Part shown: piece after piece, positions 50,641 through 61,758 of the stretch
Layout: each line of letters opens with the position of its first letter
Numbering within the stretch: position 1 is the first letter of the stretch
Origin: Linepithema humile
Lineage: Eukaryota > Arthropoda > Insecta > Hymenoptera > Formicidae
Direction: 5' to 3'
NCBI RefSeq assembly: GCF_040581485.1
Contig: NC_090133.1
Coordinates: 22,036,139-22,100,138, forward strand
DNA: 64,000 nucleotides
The notes under the pieces: generated by a model
What the model saw: only the letters and a program-made list of their open reading frames with translations
Databases searched by the model: none
What the model was told of the DNA's origin: nothing
Made by a program: the position numbers and the translations under genes

Positions 50641-51904
50641 CCGACACTATCGTTAGAGAAAGAGGTTGACGAGGAGAGTATCCGACATGCGAGTATCAGC
50701 ACGCCATTCGCGAAACAGTGCTAGCCGCGAATGTTGTTGCGACTCCTAGGATGTACAATACTTGACGGTAGGCGTGCGCACGGAACAGCTGTATGTACAT
50801 CGTACCGCTTTTACGGTTGATGACAGTCAGAAATAGACACGTCCTCTTCGGGTGAAGCCGTTTCTTGCGAGAACTTTGAGATTGCAAATACGCGTGAATC
50901 AATACTCGATGCAATTGACGTGGTTAGCGTTTTATCGGTGGAAATCATTGTTGAGCCTTTTACAAGTCTCATTTCGATCTCAGAGAAATATGAATAATTT
51001 TAACACTCAGCAAAAACTCTGTAGCTCGTACTATTCCGCAAAATGGCTATAAAGAATACGTTTAGATGAGATGGTAATCGTTTAGTTGCAGTTTCTTGCA
51101 TAACTTTATCTATCACGGCGGACTTGTATTTTATTAAAGATTACCCGCGGTTCCGGGTGAAATTCGATGGAAAAAGCGAATAGCGATGAGGAGACTCTCA
51201 ACGAAATTAGTACAATCTACTGCCTTCCGCGCTGTTTGAACACGAAATGGACAGCATATGTAACGGCTGTTCACGACCGAACGATTCCAGCGCGCACGAA
51301 ACGTCTAGGAGGCCTGGCTGAAGAGAGATAGGGCAGCCTGAGGATGAAGAGAGAGGAAGAGAGAGAGAGATTGCTACACGACAGATAGAAGGAGAAGAAC
51401 GGAGAAACACGAAAGAAGGGTGATGAAGGAAGGTGCCAGAGAGACAGAGACGAAGTTATTTGCCGAGCCATTCGCACGATCGCCGGCTCGACGACGCTTC
51501 ATCGTGTCCCTCTTTTCCTCTAAATACATTCTCTTCCGCGAGGCTCGATCTCTCGCCGCGGCTTCCGCCTCTCTCCGACGAAAACTACGGCAAGGAGTCA
51601 CGGCAATGACCTCGGGAACAAAGTCAGTCGGCTAATTCTTCCGTATTCTATTTCTAACGACGAGCAATTACGTCGATTTGAATTTCCGAGAGGAGGAGAC
51701 GATGAGTCACGGGATCACGGCGACGCAATCGCGAGCACCGTCTTCGACTGACCGTCTCGTCGGCTGGCTTAAGTCGACTATCCGAGAACTCGCTCCTTTA
51801 CGTCCGTCTTCCGCGGGGTCAATTTCAGGCAACCCTAAATTTCAGACTTCATCCGGGTCGGCACTTACGCGCGAGAAGCTGCGAGAAGCACCGTGAATGA
51901 CGCG

Positions 51905-51932
51905 AGGGGGAAGGGGAGGGGGGGTGGAGGGG
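51905..51932. repeat. G-rich tract
   Basis: Five closely spaced runs of three or more G on the + strand. Confidence 0.75.
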
Positions 51933-52300
51933 AACGCAGAGAGAGGGTGGGAGACGAGAGCGAAGGGAAGTAGGAGATTCGGGAGAGCTACCTCCGTGAT
52001 ATGACGCCAATAACAAAAATCATAAACACTCGGATCGTTGATTAAGTCCCTTCGCGAGGATCTTCGAGGCTCTTCGTTCCCGCCGAGATGAGGATCGTAT
52101 CGCAGCGAGAACGAGCGGAATCTCGCGCGCTCTTCTCCCCCTCCGCCGTAATACTCCCGGGACGAGTATGTAAGTCGGCGCGTGTACACACGCGCGCATC
52201 GTCGCCGGCGGTGTGTAGTACGTGGTACGTCCATCTCGAGTTTATGCCGCTTCGATTGCCGCCTGTAATTCTGGTGATATGAGCGCGATCGTGTTAACGC

Positions 52301-52360
52301 CGCCTGTTATTCGTCCGCCCGCCTGTCCGCCCGTCCGCCTGCCTTGCTTGCCTTTCCCTT
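52301..52360. repeat. Imperfect CCGCCTGT/CCGCCCGT repeat
   Basis: Several imperfect copies of an 8-base unit (CCGCCTGT, CCGCCCGT) ending in TGCCTTGCTTGCC. Small tandem repeat without an assigned role. Confidence 0.6.
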
Positions 52361-52424
52361 GACTCGTATCGATCGCGCGGAAGAAACCATGACGGACATG
52401 ATTTGCTTCTCCAACAACGTAAAC

Positions 52425-52776
52425 GCACAATTAAAGCAAGCGTGAAGTTTGCCACTCTTTTTTTCAAGATTTAACTACTTTTCAGAACATCGTAGTTTGA
52501 AATCTTAGAATACATATTTAAAATAAACAGTGGTTAAAATATATAGGTATTCTTTGTTTTTTATCTAAAATTCAAATCGTCACGCGAAATCGTCGGAAAA
52601 AAAATCGAAAAAAGCACAATTAAAGCAAGCATCTCTTTTTAAGATTTAACTATTTTTTAAGAGCATCGTAATTTTGAATCTTAAAATAGTTAAAAATATT
52701 TAAAGCAGACAGTAGTTAAAATAAGCATTCTTCTGATATTCAAATCGTCACGCGAAATTGACAGAATATGAAAAAA
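52425..52776. repeat. Diverged AT-rich tandem duplication, period 189 bp
   Basis: Copy one, 52425-52613, and copy two, 52614-52776, both begin GCACAATTAAAGCAAGC and both carry AAGATTTAACTA, AGCATCGTA or AACATCGTA, and TTCAAATCGTCACGCGAAAT near the end. The copies differ by substitutions and several small gaps, so the event is older than the duplication at 10234. No inverted ends or reading frame are seen. Confidence 0.85.
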
Positions 52777-54905
52777 AGTAATCTTCGACGAGATTCTAGG
52801 ATCGTAGATCTCCACAATTGTAATATATGTCCCGAGAGATACGAGAGAGAAACATACACGTTTTCGAGCATCGCGGTCGATCGACTTTCCGAGAAGTTAC
52901 ACACCGCCCTTCGCGGTGGCTTCGTGTAACGCGAGCCGGTGCGCGGCTTTGGCCGAGGAATACGGCTCCTCTACGTGCGTGTACGCACTCGAGGCTCCCT
53001 CGAGGAGAGCCTCGAAAGACGGAGAAGTGGGAGAGAGAGACAAGAGGGTATGCACACGATGCGGAAACAACGCGGTGCATTGTCGCACGACGAGTGTGTA
53101 TTATGCCGACACGGACGCGCACTCGCGCGTCGTTTCCCGTATTCGGTTCTCATGTCGCTGCGGCTTTGTCGACCGTGACGAGATGCGATACTTGTCAAAC
53201 AAACTCGGAAATATTTGCGACACCTTGTACGCGCAGGTATCTCCGGCCGGTCGGCGAGCGCCGTGGCGTTGCCGTGAGCGCGAGTAACGCACCACGGCAA
53301 CCAATGCATAATGAAGGCATGCGCATAACGAATGCAACCGTACGGTACCGCGTGTCCGGGAGGATAATTACATCGGTCGAAAGAATGATACGGAATTACG
53401 CGCAATCCGATGGCAGCGGAAGATTACGCTGGCGCTGCATTTTTTTTCACTCTTACAAGGGAGAAATTATCGTGCGAAACTGCTTACATGGCGAGGAGCC
53501 GCTTGGAACGCCGCGAAGCGGCACGAAATCATTTCGCTGTCCTTCCGGATTTTTGTGTATCTCTCGATAATCGCCTTTTCTTTTCGAATTTTTACATTTC
53601 AATATTCTCATTAATATCAATTTTAAAATTTAAACAAATTTTATTTCTGTTTGTCCTTTTTTTTAAGTTATGTGGTTTTCTCTAGTGGAATTAAAACAGT
53701 ACTCACAAAATCATGGTATCTTAGATGGGTCTGAGTCTCCGCGCTTCTGAGTAGCTTGACTTTAATCTCGTTGAAGATCCTTTGAAGGGGCCCCTTATCG
53801 CTAGGTCCTGCTCTTCAGGGCCCAGTGACAGTCGTCGTCGTTGTCTCGAGTGGCGCCGGCTATTTCGGATTGATACGAGCGCCAGAAAGGATCACGTTCT
53901 CCTCGTCTGAGGACGAAAAACAGACATGACATCCATACACGGTACTTCAGAGTTACGAACGACATAAATAGAATGTACGAGTTTTACGCGTGCTAGAGCA
54001 CGCCGACATACGACATGTGCCACTTGAGCATTTTTTGTCAATCCGTTATCGCCGGCTCCAGTTAGAGGAATCACTCCGAAATAATCGGATCGTATTTTAG
54101 GAACAAATTATTTAAGAAATCTAGCGATAAAATTTTTTTTCCGATATTTTCTTAGAATCTTAGAATATACTGTTGTCTTAACATCGTTCACTTCTTTCGC
54201 GCATACGTTCCGGCTGTTAATTTCCGCGACACCATTAGCGGCAGTGCTCGTTTGCATAGCTACCGAAGGAGCCAGCAACAAATATACGAGATACTCCACC
54301 GAGAAGAACACGGAGGATTCTCTCCCCGTGCGACTCGCGCGCGTGCAGCATGAGCGCGCGCGTGTGTGTGTCCTGTTCTGCCAGACTACAAAGCCATCTC
54401 TCACACAATACTGGGAGTTGGGTGCCGCGATATCCCGCGAGACAGTTTCCGTTCAAATAGAGCCTGGCGTGCCCCGAGTTCGTTCTCAAGCCGCAGGTGT
54501 CAACTCTCGGCTACGCTTCCGGACGCGAGATCTGTGTCATTGCCTTCGAGAACGAGCGCGTTTGCCGGGCGTAGATACGCGGTATGACAGGTGCACCCGT
54601 TGAATAAGCTTTCGTCGCGATAAGGCATCAGGCTATCCCGCTCCTTTCCCCCGATAAGGCGATTTATGCGACAGAGCCGCAATAATGCTCGTCGTTGAGG
54701 AAGTATATTTTTCGAGCGATATAATTATGATAATGCACAGATGCGCATTTGCAGATTTAGATGAATAATACATTGTTGATAGAGCCGGGATATAATGTAT
54801 ATCTCCGAGACAGATATAACGATTTTAAATAGCGCAAAGGCGCATCGCATTACGCGTCCTAATAAGGAACGATCGTCGCTAAAAATAACGACGCAATTTC
54901 TTAAT

Positions 54906-54928
54906 AAAAAAAAAAAAAAGAAAAAAAA
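54906..54928. repeat. A-rich run
   Basis: Two A runs separated by one G, with no recognisable retroposon upstream. Confidence 0.8.
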
Positions 54929-55709
54929 GAGGCTCGCCGTAGTCATCCTTACGCGTTTAAGTGTCTGCCGCAGCGAGGGAAGGAGACAGAAAGGGAGATA
55001 TATAAAGAGGAAGGGAGACACGTAGGCTTAGCTATTATAGAGGGATCTTCTTCCCCACGCGACAAAGAACAAAACCGACAATTAGCCGTCGACGAGAGTT
55101 AATAAGCAGTCTCGCGAAGTATCAACGCGCGTGTACTCGGGTAATTTGATACGTTCGTGCGAAGACAGATACGGAGGAATCACGAGGGTAAGTAGCCGAG
55201 TACATTGTGTCATATTAATTAATAACGTTAACTTTATCATTATTAAGATAGATATGCCGACTCGTAACCTCGCGATGAAAAATATTTTATGCAATTACGC
55301 GAGTTATTCCCGTGATAGTATTTCGTGTGTTATTACCGCTCTGGTAATTAATTCCTCGTAATTATACACGGATATTGCGTGCCTTACATTTTATTAGTGT
55401 AGTTAAGATGTTACACGCTTGCGCGTTCCTCGAACTTTTCAATAGAAAGGCAGGAAGTAGCGAATCGGAACGCATGACGATTTCTTTTCGCTATCTTCCA
55501 GCTGCACTCGCGGCAATCGAAAGGTGAATCATTTTTCCTTTATCGATCGTAACAGCATTCGCCAGAACGGCAGAATTTACCTACACGAGTACACAGCGGT
55601 GCAGCATCAATAGTATCGTCAAGAGAGTTAACACCGGTACGCTTTAACCCTCGGTAGTGAGATTGTGCTGATCTAGCGTTTACGATTCATAACTCACAAA
55701 TGTGGACGG

Positions 55710-55730
55710 AGAGAGAGAGAGAGAGAGAGA
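55710..55730. repeat. (GA)n run
   Basis: About ten GA units. Confidence 0.85.
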
Positions 55731-56064
55731 CGGAAACGGGGAGCGAGAGCGGAGAAGTAGGGGATGTGTAGGAAGGATCGGTCTCCGGGCATAAACCGTT
55801 TATTTATATGTTCTATTTAATGTTTGTCTGTCGCCTCGTGGGACTCATTTATTACATCACCTCGTACCGGACCGACCGTTGCGCTTTCTTCCGCGAATTA
55901 GATCCTGCATTTTATAACCGCGCTACTCGTAAAGTATCGAACTGCGAGAAATAGCCAAGGTTCGCTCGGGCGAAAGGGACGTTAAAGGGACGATCATTAA
56001 AATATATCGCGGGCCAGCGGAAAAGAATCGGCATCGAATTTACGCAACGGCGGTGGAGGAAGAG

Positions 56065-56083
56065 AGGGGGAGGGGGGGGGGGG
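56065..56083. repeat. G run
   Basis: GGGGG-A-G12, the longest near-pure G stretch in the window; prone to length errors in assembly. Confidence 0.85.
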
Positions 56084-58423
56084 AAGCGGGAACAGCGCTG
56101 TGGAATTAGTTCAGCGAAATCGTCGCGCGTTTTTCTTCTCGCGCGGCGGAGTGCTTGCTCCTGACAGCGTGTCGTACGATTCAATTTCTGCGCGATTGAT
56201 CAATTTTGCGGGAGCGGGAGAATAATGCTCGGACGTCATGCCACTCTCGTGTAACGAAACAAACGAACGCAATTTCATAGGTGGCCTGCGCGCTCCGGCC
56301 GTTCGTCCGTACGCAGTATTACGCAATGAAATCTAGTTGCCCGGTCAATGGATCCGCATCCTCTGACAGACGAGTAGATTCACGTACCGTTCGAAGCTTG
56401 GCTGCACGGCTGATTCGATATAACCACTCTTGGTCTGTGTCACCGACGGCCTCCTCCCGGCCTAACGACGACCACTTAACGCTAATAATTATTTTCATTG
56501 GGGGCTTCGCGTACACGGGATGGGTCCCCCCATCCTACACACATAGCCAACTTCCTGCACGAACGGATATAAAAATAGAGCTGTGTACATCGGGACGTTG
56601 CGACCGTCGAGTCAATTCAAATACTTTTTCTCTCCTCCTTCCCTTGCGCGAGCTCGTATCAAGAATCGTTTGTTTGAAGAGCTACGTGAGTCAGAAATCG
56701 GAAGTAAATTTCGAAACGGACGATTCACACGATATCCCGTGCAAATAAGCAAAAAAAAAAGAGAAGAAAAATACGAAAAAAATATATTTCACTTTTAGCG
56801 GAATGTATTCTGCAAAACGTGTAGCTCAGCAGCGTTTTGCTTGCGGTGTCGCGACGTGCCCGGATCTCGGCTCGTACGTTTCGCCGGCGGGGGTGGCCCG
56901 GGGACTGGTCGGTCGTAATTCTTCGCGAGAATACCAGGGAAGACGCAGCCGGGGCGATATAACTATGTCGGGACGATTTCCGCAAATCTACCGGGCGTTC
57001 GTCGCTGGACGACGGCGCGGGGCGGCGGCGGTGTGCTCGTAAATTATTTAGGGCCGGGGTCCGAGGTGTCGGAGCTGGACGTCTCGATTGGCCCTCGCTG
57101 CCCAATCCGGGAGAAAATTAAATAACAACAAAACGATAAAAGACAATTGTTTCTAAGTTTTATGGCCACCCACTCGCCCCTCTTCGGCTCTCGCGCGCCC
57201 TGTCCGGCCGAGCTGACGAGGCGAAGGGCGTTTTATTACTTGTCGGTGTGCCTCGGCACCGCCACCGGCCGCCCCTGATCCCCGGGTTACTTTATTTAGG
57301 AGACAAGGACGGTGGCGGCCGCGGCAATGCGATTTCACGACACCGTGCATAGCTATTCGCCCACGTTGTTAGCCTCGATTCACGGGTCATTTTAAATCTT
57401 GGGATTTTTTAAACTTAACCACAAATTGATCGAGAATTGTACAGTGTGATATTTGGAATCATTGTTGATATGGAGACACGTCGACTGCTAAACGCGAATC
57501 GTAAGACAGAGACGAGAGAGGTGTGAGCGAATTTTTTGAGGAACACGAATCACGACAAATTATAAGAGATAAAGATAATGGATTTTTTGTAGTGATTATC
57601 TGGGGTCGCGAATGTAATTCGTGCTTTTTATTTTTGTTACTTTAACTTATCATTAAATTAATTGTATATTTTATAAACATATCCCATCTTTCTTGTACAC
57701 ATACATTTCTCGTGTTTATTTAATTTATTTAACATACGCTTCGCACGATCGTGTGACGCACTCTCTGCCGCGGAGAAATTCGATGCCGCGCGACAAACGC
57801 ACGTGATGACAAGTCTTGTTCTTGCGCTAAGCAATTTCAATCGGCTCGCGTGAAGAAGTCGGATTACGCGGTCCACAAAGCTCACCGAGATTGATGGTGA
57901 TTATCGGGCAGCTCGCGAAATGACCGACGAAAGACGCGAGGTCGCCTCATTTCTGAAAGTTTGTCGATAAAAAAGGCGAGGAAGATGAGACGCCGGAGGA
58001 GAGAGAGTGCTTGATGAAGAGGACGTCGAAATGCTGGTACATATATGTATATATGTATATGCACACCGACGTATATATCCATACTGCGAACCAAGTTCTC
58101 TGTCCGTCTTTCTCTCCTTCTTCTTCTTTTTCCCTGGCTCATCTTCGCTCTCCCCGCCTTTATTCCTTTTCTCCGTCGCGCTCCTCCGCGCGAAGTACGC
58201 ACGGTCGAGTCTCTCTATCATCACGGCTGCAGCAATAACAGAGGGCTTACGGTTCCCGCCATATATTGCGGCCACATTTTTATTTTGACACTAATAGCCA
58301 CGTGGTATCGGCCACGAGCATGACTCGAGTCCGTCCGATCGTGCTAATCCCGCCCCGATATTGCCCGTATAAATCCCGGAGTATCGCGCGCGGCGAAGAG
58401 AACGAGAAGAACGCTGAAGAGCT

Positions 58424-58424
<1 letters not shown>

Positions 58425-58471
<47 letters not shown>
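58425..58471. repeat. (GA)n microsatellite, about 23 units
   Basis: A long GA run. The charged Arg/Glu frame at 58266-58637 exists only because of it. Confidence 0.95.
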
Positions 58472-58473
<2 letters not shown>

Positions 58474-59060
58474 CGCGAGAAGAGGAAGAACGAGAAGGTA
58501 TATGGAAGGGGTGTAAGCGTTCGGCGAGATCGTGGATCCAATATGAAGTGGCGCCTAATGCTTTCCTGATTTATCGATCCATCGCGCGAGCGGCAGTTCC
58601 TCTTGCCGACGAAAGACTCCGGTATCGATGCCGCTAGACACATTGCGAGGAAAAGATTGCGCTCCACAAATCAACCCCGGCCGCGTCTTTGTCTCCTCAG
58701 CCTCGAATTATCTTCGTGCTCGCGATCAATTGCGAGTTCGAACGTATACGTCCGCGCTTCCTTCGTTCGCGCGGCTCGCTTTCGCAGGCGATCGTAATGC
58801 TGCTCTCAAATGCGAAAGAAAACCACTAATTGCTGATTACTTCCATTTGTCTTGCTGCAAAAAATTAATAGATTTTGTTCTCTCTTTCTGTTTCAGGTAT
58901 GTAACGGATTGGATTCATTTTTCTACTGCATGCGGAAGCGACGTCTCGAGAGTGACTCGAACAAAAACGTGAGGATTGCAATACTGTTATAAATTGTAAG
59001 ACTCATTGTTCTCTGATTGTTATTTCGCGCGAATGAGATATATTGAATTGATTCAAGTTT

Positions 59061-59101
59061 CTTCGGATTTTGCTTTTTTATTTTTATCCGAAAATCCGAA
59101 G
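59061..59101. repeat. Short perfect inverted repeat
   Basis: CTTCGGATTTT at 59061-59071 is exactly complementary to AAAATCCGAAG at 59091-59101, with a T-rich 19-base loop. It is too short to call a miRNA precursor. Confidence 0.7.
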
Positions 59102-61371
59102 GCACCTTCTTATCAACTCAATACATTGTTTCGCATGATAGCTCTTATTGTGGAAATGTGTTTCCCGTCCCGAGGGGAAAGGTGAACAGAACGTGGGATA
59201 TCACGAGACATTGGCGGAGCAGCCTTGTCGTAAAACGCGTCCCTATATACGCAATCATCTAAATTATTCCATAAGACGGTCGTAGCTGCCGAATCGCGCG
59301 GGCGTACAAAGGAATCGGGCTGGTATGAGCAAGCCGGAAGCGAGCGGCGACCAGAACCGGGTCCGGTATTCACACGTAAGAGGAAGGGAAAGAGAAGGCG
59401 CGGAGGGAGGGACAGTGCGCGTTTACGGCTTCATATAACTCGGCCCGAGCATGGACAATCGACCGTTATGATTTCGGATGCTATTTTGAATGCTCTACTC
59501 GCGCGCCGTGGGTGGTCCAGACGAACACAGAACAGTACCAGAAATATGCTACCTCGTAAAAGCGGAAGACCCTTTATCCCAGCACGCTGCTACTAACCGC
59601 CGCGCGTTTGTTAAGTCTCTATCAAATGTTTACTCGTCCCGTCGACACCCGCTTTTCCACGGATTCCACCGGTGATATTCGCGAGGATTGTTGCGAGAAT
59701 CATCATCAGTGATATTATCAAAATCAACATCGCTGCTTCTGCTTTTTCGGCGAAATAAAAATTTCGGCGAAGATATATTTCACTTTTAGAGGCAATCGTG
59801 TTCTTGAGAAACAAAAAAAATTGAGTTTTTTAAATAAATTCAATGGCAAACGTAACTCGAGGAGGACGAGCGATATATCGATCTTTTTTTTTTTTAATTT
59901 TTTTACGCGAATAAATATCTTATTCTTCGCCCGCAAATTCACTGAAAAACGAGGAACGCTTTTAATTTCGTTTGTTGTTGCTACGCTTGCGTTAAGAAGC
60001 GGTACGTCGTAATATCGAGGTTTTAACACTGACTGTCAATATCGCGGAATAACGTTCGCAATAAACGACATTAAAATCGTTTCGCCTCAGACCACGATCC
60101 TTAGATCCGCGCACGCACACATGACGCCGGTAAATCACTAGTTAACGTTTTCCCATAATGCCGCAGCGAGAGCCGGAGACACGCCTCGGCCATAAAAGAC
60201 GACCCACGATACTACTCTGTACACCACGAGAAGCACCGGCCACTACGAGCACTGCGTTCGCGACATTCTGCGTCCGTGGTTTAATAGCGGTCGCCGCGAT
60301 CGAAGTTGCACGCCGCTGTGTACAATTGGTCTGCGAGATTGCGAATCTTTCGCGAGACCTTCGATCATTTTTACGCAAGACGGTCGCGTATTTTTGTCGC
60401 TCGTGTCGATTTTGAGAATCGAATTGAATTCAAGATTCAATTGGCACTAATTCGCTGTACGGGTTGCCGAAATTCGAGAATATCTGAAATATTGCGTGAA
60501 ATTACTTTTCGAGTGCAATTAACATAATGCTATTTATAACGTTGTTATCGTTCAATCCACCGCGTTTACGCCGCTGTAATTCGTGACGATCGGCCGTATT
60601 TGCAAATATCAAAATCATATATCGGGATTATATACATATAATGTAAATATCGTTGCAACCACGCGTTATTCCAATACGTTCTTGAATTTCATTCGACGGC
60701 GCGCAAAGTGACGCGTGAAAATATCCGTGTACATTAATAATAATTTGTGTACTTTGCGAATTGCATTTGAATAACTTATGGCATGCTTGATAATTCAATG
60801 CCGCAAGAGACACGTCTCGCGTTAAATTCGACGCAAAATATAATTTGCCGGACAAAACGCCGTGCGCGGCCCCGCTATTTCGTCGTATTTAACAATAGCC
60901 GCGTTTAATCGAACGGTTTATTTTATTACGAGTAATAATCGCCCTTATTCACACTGCGCGTTCACATCGCGAAATAATATAAATCGCATTGAATACGCGT
61001 TGAACGATATCGGTGCGTAATCGCGGGAGGTCGCTGCGCTTTCCTGAAAATTTCCATTCCCGAGAGACCGCCGATTTCTTTCGTCTTTTTAACGATGTCA
61101 TTATGCGAAATTGCCCGCTCGAGACAACGCGTCGACTCGAAGAGATAACTGCGACGTACTTTGAGAAGAATAAACAGCGCGCAGTGGAGGAAATAATATT
61201 AACATAAGCTTTATCTAAATGTTAATACGGACCATCGTATCGACAAATATCGCGCGCAGAGAATTCCCAGAGTGTCCCGAACGTAACCTTTCGGTAGAAG
61301 CGCGCGGATCGCTTCTCTTTACTCGTTCTCGCAAGTTCCCGCGTATATCTATCTTTCATTGTTGAAAGACA

Positions 61372-61419
61372 AAGAGAGAGAAAGAGAGAGAGACACACAC
61401 ACACACACACATACACACA
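61372..61419. repeat. Compound (GA)n-(AC)n microsatellite
   Basis: A GA run to about 61392 passes directly into an AC run with one AT interruption. Confidence 0.9.
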
Positions 61420-61702
61420 GAGAAAAGAGCCATCGGGGGGATAAGCTCTCTCGCCGCGGGCTCGGAAGCGAACGCTTAAAAATGTAATAGCGAGGAGTTC
61501 TGAACACGTCCGACGCGAAACCGTCGGCGGCGCTGGGCCTCTTTATTTTCCCCATTATTCAAATATAAATGTAAATGTTGATACAAACGGATAGGTAAAT
61601 GGAAAGAGAGAATTCAATTGTTCGGCGCCGGCCGTCCCGGGGAAACGGGAAATTAGTTTATAAGGAAGCGGCGCGGCTAAAAATGTAAAGAGGGAAAGAG
61701 AA

Positions 61703-61706
<4 letters not shown>

Positions 61707-61749
<43 letters not shown>
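61707..61749. repeat. (GA)n microsatellite, about 21 units
   Basis: A long GA run; the minus-strand Ser/Leu-rich frame at 61658-61873 is its product. Confidence 0.95.

Positions 61750-61758
<9 letters not shown>

Larger units (their letters stand above)
49501..52424. other. Non-coding stretch
   Basis: No gene is supported. It contains a CT run at 50068-50089, G-rich tracts at 50600-50640 and 51905-51932 and a CCGCC/TGTCCG-type short repeat at 52301-52360. Open frames are low in complexity. Confidence 0.6.
52777..58424. other. Non-coding stretch
   Basis: No gene is supported. GC-rich sequence at 52830-53560 gives overlapping frames in several phases, including a 247-codon one, with no domain. 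A minus-strand phase is unusually open at 53721-54455 (see findings). An A-rich run lies at 54906-54928, a GA run at 55710-55730 and a G run at 56065-56083. Confidence 0.55.

Noticed and set aside
52827..53570. 247-codon frame in GC-rich DNA
   Set aside because: Overlapping frames in several phases on both strands are equally open, and the sequence is Arg/Thr-rich without any recognisable domain.
61268..61290. CAGAGTGTCCC, resembling the MITE end at 28807
   Set aside because: There is no TA flank, the similarity ends after about 14 bases, and no matching second end is nearby.
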